A stretch of DNA of 64,000 nucleotides from Zopfochytrium polystomum (GCA_025765615.1 JAIVFJ010000075.1:124001-188000); one strand, 5' to 3'. Positions 1-10,300 are shown, numbered from the stretch's first letter. Numbers and translations: made by a program. The notes: generated by a model not told the origin, from the letters alone.

Positions 1-104
1 AACCGAGCAGCCAAAACCACCAGCAGTGCCGAAAACATTGGGCCTCTTTGGCCAGCTCCACCTTGCCAGTGACACCCACTAAACATAATTTCAGGCTTTG
101 AGGC

Positions 105-440
105 CCCATCAGTGCAGGGGCAGTGGATTGAAAGGTGGGAAAATGAAGGAAGAGGAAAAGGAGGAAAAATCAGAATGAATAATGATGAACAAGGGGTGTG
201 CCCCTTGTGCTTGGGCCAATTCAGCACAAGGAATGCAGGATGCTCTTTTATAGTGATAAACACTAGAGTCTGTGAGGGGATGTGATGAATGGTAATGAAG
301 ATAAAAATAAATTTAGGGGCCAATATAACAACATAGTCACAACTGGGGGAGAGCTTTTAGGGAGACTCCAACTAAGGCCATGATCAGTGAGATTTTATAA
401 TCTCACAAATGTGCATCTCACAGATGGTCAGAGGTCTCCC
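105..440 (+). repeat. dispersed repeat, inverted relative to 39.86-40.23 kb
   Basis: The segment from the GAAAGGTGGGAAAATG region through the AAGGGGTGTGCCCCTTGTGCTT block, then GGAGAGCTTTTAGGGAGA and a stretch with repeated AATCTCA, matches in the same order the reverse complement of 40230-39860. Similarity is patchy, so the copies are old. No coding potential or terminal repeat was seen. The 441-1530 stretch that follows holds no gene, tRNA or repeat I can support. Confidence 0.45.
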
Positions 441-1530
441 TGAACCCTCCTCACTAAGAGGACGACTTGTGTGATTCAGTACCAAGCCTGCGACAGCGAC
501 ATTGGAGAGGCCCACGCAGGCTTCCTTAAACAGAGGGGAATGAAAAAAGGTTCAGAGTACTTATACAAATCTGAATTCTTAGAGATGGCATTCATTGAGG
601 TTGTGGTCACATTTGTAAAGATAGTTGAGATTAATATAGGCTGCTTCTCCAAGGACAACTATTTACAGGGGAAGTGGCATTAGGAAAACGAGGAAAAGTA
701 AGCAAAAGAAAGGAAGAATGAAAATTACTGACAAGGAAGAAAAGATAAGAGATAAGAAGCATTTACATGATTATGTACACCTATAATCAAGAGGCGGCTC
801 CCAGGCTACATAGACCCATTTTTTTAACCAAGGAGCCAAATAGCTCTTTCATTATCACAAAGATAATGATTCTAATTGCACTGATAAGTGGCAATCCTCG
901 TTCTAGGACTTAAAATTAAGTCTACATAGCGGAAAAATTATAAAAGTTAGAGAAATGACCGAATCAATTCCTCTTTCTGAAGGGTCAAAGGTTCGTGTGA
1001 AAGTATACAATGTGTTTTACTGAATCATAGATTAGGTTCTTCAGCTCTTATGCTACTATGACCCACACCTTATGTGATATACCCAAGAATCTAACACAGG
1101 AGACGCAGGAGAAGCGAATGGGCCTAGGAAGTTGGGTGGGTTGCCTTAGTGGGGAAAAAGATCTGATGGGGAAACAAGAAAATCCAAATTTGCTTGATTT
1201 TGATGTCCCGCACTGTAGGTGCTGTGTTTTGTGCAGATGCTGCTGTTCTTGGTGTGCAAGTGGGTTTTTGTTTGTGTGTATGCTGGTTATTTTGGTGTGG
1301 CTGCAGCCAAAGTGGCCCTTGTCACTCCTTTTTGGCGAGTACTTTATGTGATCAAACACAAAATTTAAATTCTTCGTAGTTTTCTTGGATTTGTGGATGT
1401 TCAAGCCAGGGAAGAGGTTTGGAAGACAGGCTTTGTGAGTGAGTGGATCGCCCAACAGCTCCTTTGGTGAGATTGGTGAACCAGAATGGCAGTGACGCAG
1501 AAAGCTCCAATGCAAATGTCACCAGCGCCG

Positions 1531-1602
1531 TGGAGGCACAGGGGATCGAACCCTGGGCATCTCGCATGCGTAGCGAGCTATCTACCACTGATATATACCC
1601 CC
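1531..1602 (-). tRNA. tRNA-Ala(CGC)-like, possibly degenerate
   Basis: The minus strand folds as a cloverleaf: acceptor GGGGGTA/TGCCTCC with one G-T and one T-G pair, D stem TATC/GATA, anticodon stem CTCGC/GCGAG and T stem CAGGG/CCCTG with TTCGATC. The loop is TACGCAT, so the anticodon would be CGC (Ala), but position 33 is A instead of the near-invariant T. That makes function doubtful even though every stem closes. Confidence 0.55.
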
Positions 1603-1994
1603 AATAGTGGTACAGAGACCCCTTAGTACTAATAGCAAAACTTGCTGTGAAGCCTGGGCACGGTAGGTGCTTGAGCTTTAAACATGTTCCACACAACATG
1701 CCAGTGCTGGAAAAGGAAGACTGCATAAACAGGGGCTATTCAAAGCTGCCAAACACGCACTCATTCCTATCACATTGCTGGGGTGAGGCACACTGATGTT
1801 TTCAACCCAAGCGAATATCAAAACCACCTCCAGGTGCTTGTGCAGTGTCAAAAGCAGTAGAAGTGTCAATAGCACTGGGACCAGTGCAAATGTTATTTTT
1901 ACTTGCTATTACTCTTCAAAGGTATGTAGTGTGAGCAGATCCTGGATTTCAATCAAAGTAAGGCTCCAAGATAGGGTAACAAGCCACAAAAGGG

Positions 1995-2056
1995 CGTGTG
2001 GCAAAACGCTTGACTACAAATCAAGAGATTCCAGGTTCGACCCCTGGCACACTCGC
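1995..2056 (+). tRNA. tRNA-Cys-like fragment or pseudogene
   Basis: An anticodon arm CTTGA-CTACAAA-TCAAG and a T arm CCAGG-TTCGACC-CCTGG are intact. A D arm GCGT/ACGC can be drawn, but no 5' acceptor strand pairs well with the 3' CACACTC. The anticodon would be ACA rather than the usual GCA for Cys. I read this as a decayed tRNA-Cys. The 2057-2465 stretch after it has no supported feature. Confidence 0.4.
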
Positions 2057-2465
2057 TCCACACCCTCCTGTCTTGGGTGTGCAGAAAGGGTTGAAGGGTT
2101 AAAAGGAGTATCTGGGCTATGAGGGGTTGCGTAGAAATGAGGTCATGGGCCCAAATGCAAGGTGACAGCCAAGGTTGTTGGGCCTGGGGAGACTGTGATG
2201 GCGGTGATGGTGGCAATGACGAGAATGGCAAAACAAGACTGGTGAGGGAAGCGTCTTATCTTTTATTGAAAAACTGACAAAGTGGGGTCCAACATCCAGC
2301 TACGTCCTTCATGGCTGACTCAGGCTGTTTGCATTTGTAGAGATTTTTTTGCTCTTGGTTGGGGCAAGAGACAAACTTTTGCCATCTACCCCCAGGCCAG
2401 TGGCAGTAGCCTCTAGGTAAACAAAGGAAGGTGGCCTCCAGGCTGTGCCTTTTCTCCTGAATAGG

Positions 2466-2754
2466 GTCTGCCACAGACTGAACTGGGTCAAATCTGAAAT
2501 AAATTTGAGTTTGATTTGAATTCGAATCAGACTTGAATCAAATGAATTCTCCAGTATAGAGTTATTTGAATTCGATTTGGTTCAGGTTTTATGAGTAAAA
2601 AATCGAAATTCCATTTGATTTGGCGCAATTTGAGTGCAAAAACAGCATTTATCAGATTCAGTTGTCTGGGAAATACATTTTTTCTTGTCATTTGGGTCTG
2701 GAAAGCAGAATCAAATCAAATCAAACCCAAATGGGGATCTGTTCTGTGGCAGAC
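2466..2754. mobile_element. MITE-like element, family 2, copy 1
   Basis: A 289-bp AT-rich element is bounded by 12-bp perfect inverted repeats, GTCTGCCACAGA at the left and TCTGTGGCAGAC at the right. The interior is built of variants of TTTGATTTGAATTCGAATC. A second copy at 7313-7600 aligns along the whole length. There is no ORF of note, so it is non-autonomous. A clear target-site duplication was not found. Confidence 0.6.
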
Positions 2755-2951
2755 GCTACTTGTAAAATGCTTTGCAGCTGTCCACCACTGCTAGAAATCA
2801 TTGTCAGCTCTGCTGCTGGCAACCTTGCGACATCAGGGAGATTGTTGCCCTCATTGCAGCATATGATGGCAAAATCAGAAAGAAAAGACTCTGGAGCTTA
2901 TGGCCCTGCCTTGGCAAGTGATGGTTTTGGTTTCCTGAGAGTGACCCCCTT

Positions 2952-3305
2952 TGTTATGAATCACCCTCTGGAAACCTCTGGAACCTTCTAGAACATTCCT
3001 TAATGGAACCTTCTGGAACCTTCTGGAACCTTCTAGAACATTCCTTCATGGAACCTTGTGGAACCTTCTGGAACCTTCTTTGCTTTCCTGACTTGTCTTG
3101 TTGTCATTGGTATCATTGGTATCATTGTATTACTAATTGCTCTTTCTGGAACTTTCTTTGAGTCTTGACAAGGAACACTCTCAAAAGGTATAAAAGGGGG
3201 ATGGGGGGACCTGTCCCATCCCTCAAGTGAATTATTGTTTCCAATACAATCATCACTCCTCTCAGTTCCTTGTCTGCCTTGTCCTGGCCTGCCCTGTTCC
3301 TGACA
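2952..3305 (+). mobile_element. solo LTR of the Ty3/gypsy family (long form)
   Basis: The 354-bp sequence starts TGTTATGAATC and ends GTTCCTGACA. It is flanked by a perfect 5-bp target-site duplication CCCTT (2947-2951 and 3306-3310). It contains the GGAACCTTCTGGAACCTTC repeat array, a TATAAAAG box and the AAGTGAATTAT motif of the family. No internal region remains, so it formed by recombination between two LTRs. This form carries about 45 bp more of the GAA/TTC array than the 308-bp form. Confidence 0.9.
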
Positions 3306-3310
3306 CCCTT

Positions 3311-3967
3311 GGCACTTTCAGGCAACAGTCCACACAAATCTACAACCCTTATCGCTACCAGGTGGATTTGAACCACCAACCTTGCGGTGTGCTGACCATG
3401 CCTAACAGCCGCACCTGCTAAGCAGTTGCAGCACTGGCAGCATATTATAGTTTGGAGATGGTTGCCAATTGATCCTATTCTTTTCACACTTTTCCCATTC
3501 AAGGAAGCATTCAAAATGTGTGGCAGAGATTGCATATGATCATAGGATTGTTGGGTTTTGTGTTGACTCTCCATTCTCAAAATGGCATGCCAGTGCGGAT
3601 TCAGACGCCAGGCTGCAGGGCAAAGTATGTAAATCAAACAATGGACCACTCCCCAAAGCCATTGGACTTCACAAAATGCCATGCAGTCAATTTTTCTGTC
3701 TGAACCCCTGCCATGCACCTGTGACAGCAAAAATGTGTCAGATACCATTTGCAAAATTGCAGCACAAGGTGACCCAATGCTGGACCGCGTCTAATGACTG
3801 CAAATACCACAGAATTTTGGGTAAAAGCACACACTTGAAGGTCCAAATACATTCACTGATAACAGATAAAATGGGGTTTTGGCATAATAGTGGTATGCGC
3901 AATGGATACCGAAATGAGGTTTTCTGTCAGTTCAGACATATTTGATACATGCTGCAGGCTGCACTGC

Positions 3968-4002
<35 letters not shown>

Positions 4003-5163
4003 TTGGTGTTGTCAGCATTTTGCCCAGAATGAAAGCCTGCAGAGGCGTGAACCAATTTGGCAGGTCTGAAAAGCAAACACGCATTCTCAAGGAAATTTGC
4101 TCTTTGGCAATTTGACACTGATACTGGGCGAAACGTCCCAAGCTTCACTTTGAGACTGAAAAACTTAACAGACATTCACCCTTCCCTCATCACACTGTAA
4201 ATGCCCAAACTGCTGAATAGGGTCCAACACAAATCGAGTCCTTTTCAATGTTTGATTTGATTTGATTTGATTTCTGAATATAAATGACAATTTTCCCATG
4301 TCATTCGGCCATTTGATTCAGTAAATTTTCAAGTTTTGGGCTGAACAGTCAGACATGAGAAAATTTTACTAATGATAAAATCGCTTTTGAATCGAGTCCA
4401 AATGGTCATTCAAATCAGGACTCGCAAAAAGATGGCTCAGGTATGGGATCAAGCTTGGGATGCTCTGTGTGAGCACTGGGATCCTGTGTGCAACAAGGGG
4501 TTTAGGGAGTTGAGGAGAAGTGGCTGAATAAGGAGACTCAGGGAGTGACAGAGAAGCCTGATGGGTTGGGATGGGTTGACTCTGACACGGTGAGTGGCAC
4601 TTTGGTGGGAGGTGGGTGATTATTGGGATTCTTTGCCACATCATTGTTTTTCTTTTGTTTTTTGTTGTGTTGAACTATTATTTTACTGAGCTGTCGTACA
4701 TATTAAACCTTCTCTTATGTTCTTTGGCTCCTTTGCTTCACCTTGGCTTCTTTCTCTTTCACGTGTGGATCTTTTTTTTTTCTCTTGGACTTTCTCTTTC
4801 CTTCATCTGCATGTACTTTTTAACTTTCAAGTTGCAGATTCCTCACCTTCGGGTTGGAGCGAATAATACACTATTGAAAAGATAGGGTTAGGTTGGAAGG
4901 CCATTTATCCTATCCTAACCGAACTGCTGAGCCTTAGGTACCAGTTTTTCGAATTCTCTTGATGTGGGTTGTGGTTGGTTGGTGGAAAAGATGGAGCTCA
5001 AACAGCAGCTTGGGCTGCCACACAGTGTGTGTGCAGGATTGGCGTTGGCAGGCAAATCTGGGGCGCTGGAAGTGTGCACATGTGATTGTCAAACGGCAGA
5101 GCCCAAGTCACACACAGGAACCTGCGACAATCAGGTCCAGTGTTCTCTGAAAGCCAGAGCATA
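3311..5163. other. AT-rich stretch without genes
   Basis: A minus-strand T-arm-like motif lies at 3365-3385 (GGTGG/CCACC around TTCAAAT), but no full tRNA folds. A 30-bp A tract occupies 3970-3999. A decayed relative of MITE family 2, recognisable by tandem TTTGA units, lies near 4225-4420. Nothing else is supported. Confidence 0.5.
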
Positions 5164-5245
5164 TCTGACCACCCAGGTTCGAACTGGGGACCTCATGATA
5201 TCATCTCAATAAATTACAGTCATGCGCTCTTCCAACTATGGTCAG
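5164..5245 (-). tRNA. tRNA-Tyr(GTA) with intron, D arm shortened
   Basis: Acceptor CTGACCA/TGGTCAG and T arm CCCAG-TTCGAAC-CTGGG are perfect. The anticodon stem CATGA/TCATG encloses CTGTAA, then about 14 nt, then the last loop base. That is the canonical intron position after base 37 and is typical of nuclear tRNA-Tyr. The D arm reads GTTGGAAGAGC without its 5' strand, about 5 nt short, so the gene may be inactive. Confidence 0.65.
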
Positions 5246-5838
5246 AGCTGCCACAACTGCCCAAAATGCACATCCTAAGGACTGCCACGCACCAGACCCT
5301 ACTCTGCGTTTGATTTGATTCAACCCAGCTTTTCAGATGAAAATAACTGATTGTCCCCCAATTATTGGACGTTTGAAGTTGTCATTTTGCAAAACACAAC
5401 TGAATGCAGAGTCACAGACACTGCTGAGGCACAAACCCTATTTTTATTTATTTTGTTTATCTGGGCAAAAGACGTGCGACAAGAAAGAGCTCTCGCAGCA
5501 TAGCCTGTGCGTTGGTGTAAAGCAAGGTTGCCAGGGCTGAGGTAAAGCAATTTGGTCAGAGCGTTGCTGGGCCCACTAGGAATGCTGGCTTACCGCTTTT
5601 TGCACCTGGGGACGCCCTGGGACCCAATGCATTAAGTGAACCTAACAGCGGTTCCATGTACACTGGGTAAGGCAGTCATGTGACGTGGGAGAAAGCCTTA
5701 TGTCCGTGGGAAACAAAAAGGAAAAAAAAAGAAAAAACAACCATCACATTTGTCAAATCCCAAAACAGCAAAGGCGCAGGCAAGTACCAACACTGTGCCC
5801 CAACCAGAGATCACAGTTGAATGATATTGACAGAAGGG

Positions 5839-5907
5839 TGCAACAGCCGGGAATCGGACCCGGGTCTACCGTGGCAGGCGATAATTCTACCACTGAACCA
5901 CTGTTGC
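5839..5907 (-). tRNA. tRNA-Gly(GCC)-like, anticodon arm irregular
   Basis: Acceptor GCAACAG/CTGTTGC is perfect, the D arm GTTCAGTGGTAGAAT is typical, and the T arm is CCGGG-TCCGATT-CCCGG. The core CTGCCAC fits a Gly(GCC) anticodon loop. However, the stem pairs best as TATCG/CGGTA, which shifts the loop by one base and leaves a 3-nt variable region. At 69 nt it is slightly short, consistent with an indel in the anticodon arm. Confidence 0.55.
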
Positions 5908-6079
5908 TGTTGAAAATGCGAATTCCGGCTGCAAAATGTTGTACTCCTCTTTGTTGCAGTACACGCAAGCTGCCACTGATTGCGATAGACTCAAATGACA
6001 CACACAGATCCCTTGCTCCAGCTGGGATGAATTCTACTGTGGCAGCAGTTGATGAGCACTGTTTGTTAGGTGGAATGGA

Positions 6080-6155
6080 CTGGTTAGCCTCAAGAGGCAC
6101 AAGATAGACCCAAACCTAATGTGACTGTCAGTTGTCGTTCTCACAATGCCCATGG
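6080..6155 (+). repeat. dispersed repeat split by the solo LTR at 6156
   Basis: The segment ending CTCACAATGCCCATGG continues at 6465 as CATGGGAGAGTGAGCCACTGCC. The same sequence without an insertion is present at about 33140-33232. That copy is a paralogous empty site proving the LTR insertion point and its CATGG duplication. Confidence 0.7.
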
Positions 6156-6464
6156 TGTTATGAATCACCCTTTGGAAACCTCTGGAACCTTCTAGAACAT
6201 TCCTTCATGGAACCTTGTGGAACCTTCTGGAACCTTCTTTGCTTTCCTGACTTGTCTTGTTGTCATTGGTATCATTGGTATCATTGTATTACTAATTGCT
6301 CTTTCTGGAACTTTCTTTGAGTCTTGACAAGGAAGACTCTCAAAAGGTATAAAAGGGGGATGGGGGGACCTGTCCCATCCCTCAAGTGAATTATTGTTTC
6401 CAATACAATCATCACTCCTCTCAGTTCCTTGTCTGCCTTGTCCTGTCCTGCCCTGTTCCTGACA
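6156..6464 (+). mobile_element. solo LTR of the Ty3/gypsy family (309 bp)
   Basis: It begins TGTTATGAATC and ends GTTCCTGACA, with a perfect 5-bp target-site duplication CATGG (6151-6155 and 6465-6469). The heat-shock-element-like array, TATAAAAG box and AAGTGAATTAT motif are present. It inserted into another dispersed repeat whose uninterrupted copy lies near 33.2 kb. From 6470 to 7312 I see no supported gene. Confidence 0.9.
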
Positions 6465-7312
6465 CATGGGAGAGTGAGCCACTGCCGGATTTGTAGAAGC
6501 TGAAGGATGCTTTCATGTGGGCTTTAATATGTGTTTGCTCATATATATCAAGAGTACTTCCCAGACGGTCCCCAGACACTCCCTTCCTTGACAATGTCAG
6601 GGCTTAGTGCTCACCATGTGGCACACAGTGCCATGGGGAATTGCCTTGCTGACATGCGAATCTTACAGATTCAGACCAAGCTGGAGACGCTGCTGGTGCT
6701 GGTGGCGGCGCTCACTGCATCAGAGGTGGGCACAGGCACCATCCACACTGTACAGTTGGGTGGTGCATGGTAAGCACCACTTCCACTGCCACAGGACAGG
6801 TCACACGTTATGCAAGGAAAAGCACTGTGCATATTCAACTGTGCAGATTTCTGTGCGCAATCCAAAATACGCTCTCTGTGAAAACAGTCACTGATTGATA
6901 TCACAAGGGTTCAAGGGTGCTAAAGCCAGCTGCCCTCTCCCAGGTTTGGGCCGGGTGCCTTAAGATGGCCAGGCCAGCTGGTGTGGGATTCCAAGGACCA
7001 GATGGCTTCTTCAGTCTTACGCTCTCCCAGATGAGCTAAGATGGCTGCATCTGCCCAGTTGTACCTCCTGCACCCTAGTATAAAAGGGAACAGCTGGGCA
7101 ATCCCCAGTATAGCAGCAACTGGACACTCAGCACCCACATAAAAACAAACCACTATTGCAACACACAATGTCTCAAACTACCAACACTTGGGTAATTGAT
7201 CTGCAATGTCAACACACACAGACACACAATTGCAACAGTCCAGTCACCACTTGGACACAATTTTCGCGCTACTATCACACACTTGAGTGTTGTACCTTTG
7301 GCAGCTTGTAGG

Positions 7313-7600
7313 GTCTGCCACAGACTGAATTGGGTCAAATCTGAGGAAATTCAAGTTTGATTTGAAAATTTGAATCAGACTCGAACCAAATGAATTTTGT
7401 AGAACAAATTGATTTTAATTCGATTTGATTCAGGTTTTATTAGAAGAAAATCGAATTTCCATACGATTAAGCGCAATTCAAGTGCAATAATGGCCATTTG
7501 TCAAATTGAAATGTCTGGAAAATACTATTTTCTTGTCATTTAGATCCAAAAAGTTGAATCAAATCAAACCAAACCCAAATGAAGGTCCAGTCCTTGGTGA
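7313..7600. mobile_element. MITE-like element, family 2, copy 2
   Basis: The left end GTCTGCCACAGA and the interior of TTTGATTTGAA-type units align with 2466-2754 throughout. The right inverted repeat has decayed beyond recognition near 7600. Substitutions are scattered, so the copy is old. From 7601 to 7939 nothing is supported. Confidence 0.55.
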
Positions 7601-7939
7601 ACCCTAGCCGCTTGATACTTTGAACATAAATTTACCTACGCTTGGGAGCAAACTCCAACAGTCACAGAGCTCCAGAAGACTACAGCAAAAAAGGAAAACT
7701 GCTGCACAGACTTAGAAAAAAGGCAAAGCACCAAAATCCCTTTCATTCAGGAGCAAATTGCAGCCAGCTTCTGGCCCAAAAGTTTGATTGATTCCACTCA
7801 AGAAATCTGGTCAACTTTGTTCAAATTGGCCTCCAAGTTTCTGTAACCTCTCCTCAGGCAAGCCTAATCAGCAACATTGCACCAGCCTCTGGAGAAACAC
7901 AAATTGCGATTTTACCGAGCATACAATTTCCAGAGTAGT

Positions 7940-8011
7940 GGCTGCATAGTGTAGGGGTTATCACATCAGATTCTGATTCTGGGGACCCCGGTTCGATTCC
8001 GGGTGCGGCCT
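7940..8011 (+). tRNA. tRNA-Gln(CTG)
   Basis: The cloverleaf has acceptor GGCTGCA/TGCGGCC, D stem GTG/CAC, anticodon stem TCAGA/TCTGG with loop TTCTGAT (anticodon CTG, reading CAG), and T arm CCCGG-TTCGATT-CCGGG. An identical gene lies at 62052-62123. The identity of two copies 54 kb apart argues that both are functional or recently duplicated. Confidence 0.9.
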
Positions 8012-8411
8012 GGGGTGGTATATTGAGTGGCCCAGGCAATGCATGATTGTGCATCAAACACCAGCATTTCCGTTGTTGGCAGAAAATTGATTGTACCATG
8101 TCTGAAGAGATCTGTCCTTTATCCCACCTTAGCAGAATAAAAAATCAGTCCTTTTTGGTAGTCCCCTGCTTCATTTCACCTGTAACAAGTTGCTCTGGTG
8201 AGAGGGAGGACTTTTGTCTGTCACATTCAAAAGTTTGCTGAGATGCCTTGCTTGGCTGATGAGTGCCTCTGCGTGGGACATGTTATAAAAAAAAACAAGA
8301 AACAGCTTGCGCACTGAGAAAAAGGAAATTGCCAAAGTAGTTTTCCTCCTCAAGAACTGTAATGTTCCTAGCAGGTGGCTGATACTCATGCCACATTTCT
8401 AACACAGTCTT

Positions 8412-8651
8412 TGTAAACAGTCTACCCTACCCTGAGTGAGGGAGTGGAAGGAGTGAATAAAGTGGAGATGCGTGTTTGTGGGTGGTTGTTCTCCACAACT
8501 TGGAGAGAAAGACAAATAACCTCAGTTTGAATGATTGATACATAATGATGATATGCACGCTAATATAGTTGCTAGGCAAGCGTGCCCAGCACAGGGTAAA
8601 AACCTCTCCCATATTATCTGCTTGAGCAGAGGAGGAGGAAAACTGTTTACA
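8412..8651 (+). mobile_element. MITE-like element, family 1, full copy
   Basis: A 240-bp element has perfect 10-bp terminal inverted repeats, TGTAAACAGT and ACTGTTTACA. It has no ORF. A second near-complete copy lies inverted at 33293-33530, and a right-truncated copy starts at 10394. No convincing target-site duplication was found, so the true ends could extend slightly further. Confidence 0.6.
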
Positions 8652-8869
8652 CCAGGTTTCTGTTCCACCATATACTCAGAGTATTTGTCAACAGCACAAG
8701 CCAGCCCTTTGGTCTGAGGCTGCACACTACAGACTCAGAGCTTAGGTTGACCTCCAAAAAGCCAGATCTCGGATATCCAGGAGATCCACTCCGGCGGATA
8801 CAGACTTTTCCAGGTATGGAGGCGCAAATTCTGCAGACACACAGATGGTTTACAGCTTAGCAGTGCAAA

Positions 8870-9155
8870 GCAGAGTTGCAGGGTAGCAGAGTTGCACAGT
8901 TGCACAGTTGCAGAGTTGCAGAGTTGCAGAGCTGTGGAGGCAAGGAGTGGCAGAGCTGCAGAGTAACAGAGTTGCCAAGTTGGAGAGTCTGGGGCTCCCA
9001 GACTCCGCAACTTGGCAGCTCAAATAAGCCTGAAAGTCAAAAAGTAGCGCAGTCCTGGTCCCCTGGAATGCAACTCCCTGAATTTGCTTTGTTCTGCCAC
9101 TCTGCTACTCTGGCACAGTGCTACTCTGCCACAACTCTGCAACTCTGCAAGTCCC
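8870..9155. repeat. CAGAGTTG tandem array with inverted counterpart
   Basis: From about 8872 to 8970, units of CAGAGTTG and CAGAGTTGCA are repeated. From about 9095 to 9152 the reverse complement appears as CAACTCTG and CTACTCTG units. The two arms can pair into a long imperfect hairpin around a spacer of roughly 130 bp. Confidence 0.6.
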
Positions 9156-9232
9156 CAACTCTTTGTTCAGTTGAAGAATCTTGCCACACACACAAGACAA
9201 AAAAGTAGTCTCCCCAGGAGCAGTCTGACCTG

Positions 9233-9304
9233 TCCCAGTAAGTATAGTGGCTAGTATCACCCCCTGTCACAGGGTAGGCCTGGGTTCAATTACCTGACTG
9301 GGAG
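9233..9304 (+). tRNA. tRNA-Asp(GTC)-like, T arm degenerate
   Basis: Acceptor TCCCAGT/ACTGGGA and D arm GTATAGTGGCTAGTAT are intact, and the loop CTGTCAC gives anticodon GTC. The anticodon stem ACCCC/AGGGT has one mismatch. The T stem CTGGG/ACCTG has two, and the T loop is TTCAATT. The layout is clearly that of tRNA-Asp, but it is probably decaying. From 9305 to 9711 nothing is supported. Confidence 0.55.
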
Positions 9305-9711
9305 CAGCAGCTGCGAGACACAGGCTCGTGTGTGCTAGATGCACACTGGGGCAGCGTGGAATAAAGCATTTGCCCCTCATCAGTTTCCTGTTATGGCCTT
9401 GCCCTTGTTCACGCAGACCCCACCAAAGCCACAGAGCACCTACTGGGACTGAAATATTTGAGGAGGTTCAAAGCCCAAAGGACTGCTGCAAGCTGCCCCC
9501 AATGAGGGGGGGAGACCCACCTGCAATACCTGCAATGGCCAACAGTGCCTGTGCTTAGCTCACAGTTTGCCTCTTGAAGAATCAAATTTGAACAAAATTG
9601 GATGCAACTGCTGGGATTCACAAGCAGTAGCACATGCGCAGCAAGACCAAAGTGCAGTAGCTGCCAGAGTGGACCCTAAGCACTTGGCTGCATGTCCAAT
9701 GGGAAGATGTT

Positions 9712-9780
9712 TGAGTTGGCGTAACTGCCTAAGGCACCAGATTAAGGCTCTGGTCTCTCCAGAGGCGTGGGCTTGAATCC
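9712..9780 (+). tRNA. tRNA-Leu(AAG) fragment, 3' end replaced
   Basis: The D-arm/anticodon region TGCCTAAGGCACCAGA, loop TTAAGGC (anticodon AAG), matching stem TCTGG, the long variable arm with CTCTCCAGAGGC, and T-arm start GTGGGCTTGAATCCC are recognisable as tRNA-Leu. The second half of the T stem and the 3' acceptor are missing. The sequence passes directly into GC-rich chitin-deacetylase-like coding DNA. This is a rearrangement junction, not a working tRNA. Confidence 0.6.
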
Positions 9781-10300
9781 CCTCAAGGCCGCCTACGACG
9801 ACGGCCACCAGATCGGCGCACACACGTGGAGCCACCCGGACATCACCAAGCTGTCCGAGGACGAGCTGCGGCGCGAGATGGGGCTGCTGGAGAGCGCGGT
9901 CAAGATGATTACGGGCGCGCGGCCGAATTTTTTTCCGGCCGCCGTTCGGGTTGTACAACAAGACGTCGGCGGACATTGTGGCGGGCCTCGGGTACACGCA
10001 CTTTTTGCTGTGGGACATGACACCGCAGGAGCTGTCGAACAATAGGGGCCAGAGCACGTCGGCGGACGTGAAAAGAAGACGTACAATAACGCGGATCTGT
10101 CGGTGACGCATATTTCCTGCAACACAGCCAGATCAGGAAGACCGTCTCGGACATGGTTCCATTCATTATTAGCTGGGCGCAGAGCAAAAAGCTGAAGATG
10201 GTGACAGTGGCGGACTGTCTGGGGACCGGGATACCAAAGTACCGAGATATGGGGCAGCCGACAGCAAAAAATGATAGGTGGACATGCGACATAGGGTGTT
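9781..10300 (+). pseudogene. polysaccharide (chitin) deacetylase remnant, CE4 family
   Basis: Reading LKAAYDDGHQIGAHTWSH then PDITKLSEDELRREMG, this carries the CE4 metal-binding motif HTWSH and, after a frameshift, the RPPFG catalytic motif near 9945. Later frames show LGYTHFLLWDMT and a C-terminal ISWAQSKKLKMVTV stretch. Enzymes of this family deacetylate chitin in the fungal wall. The N-terminal half is absent, at least two frameshifts interrupt it, and the 5' boundary is fused to a tRNA-Leu fragment. It is far more GC-rich than its surroundings, so it was probably carried in from a gene-rich locus. Confidence 0.8.

Noticed and set aside
3350..3425. Possible minus-strand tRNA with a good T arm and D stem GCTG/CAGC
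   Set aside because: The anticodon arm is too short and the acceptor strands do not pair; at most a decayed fragment.
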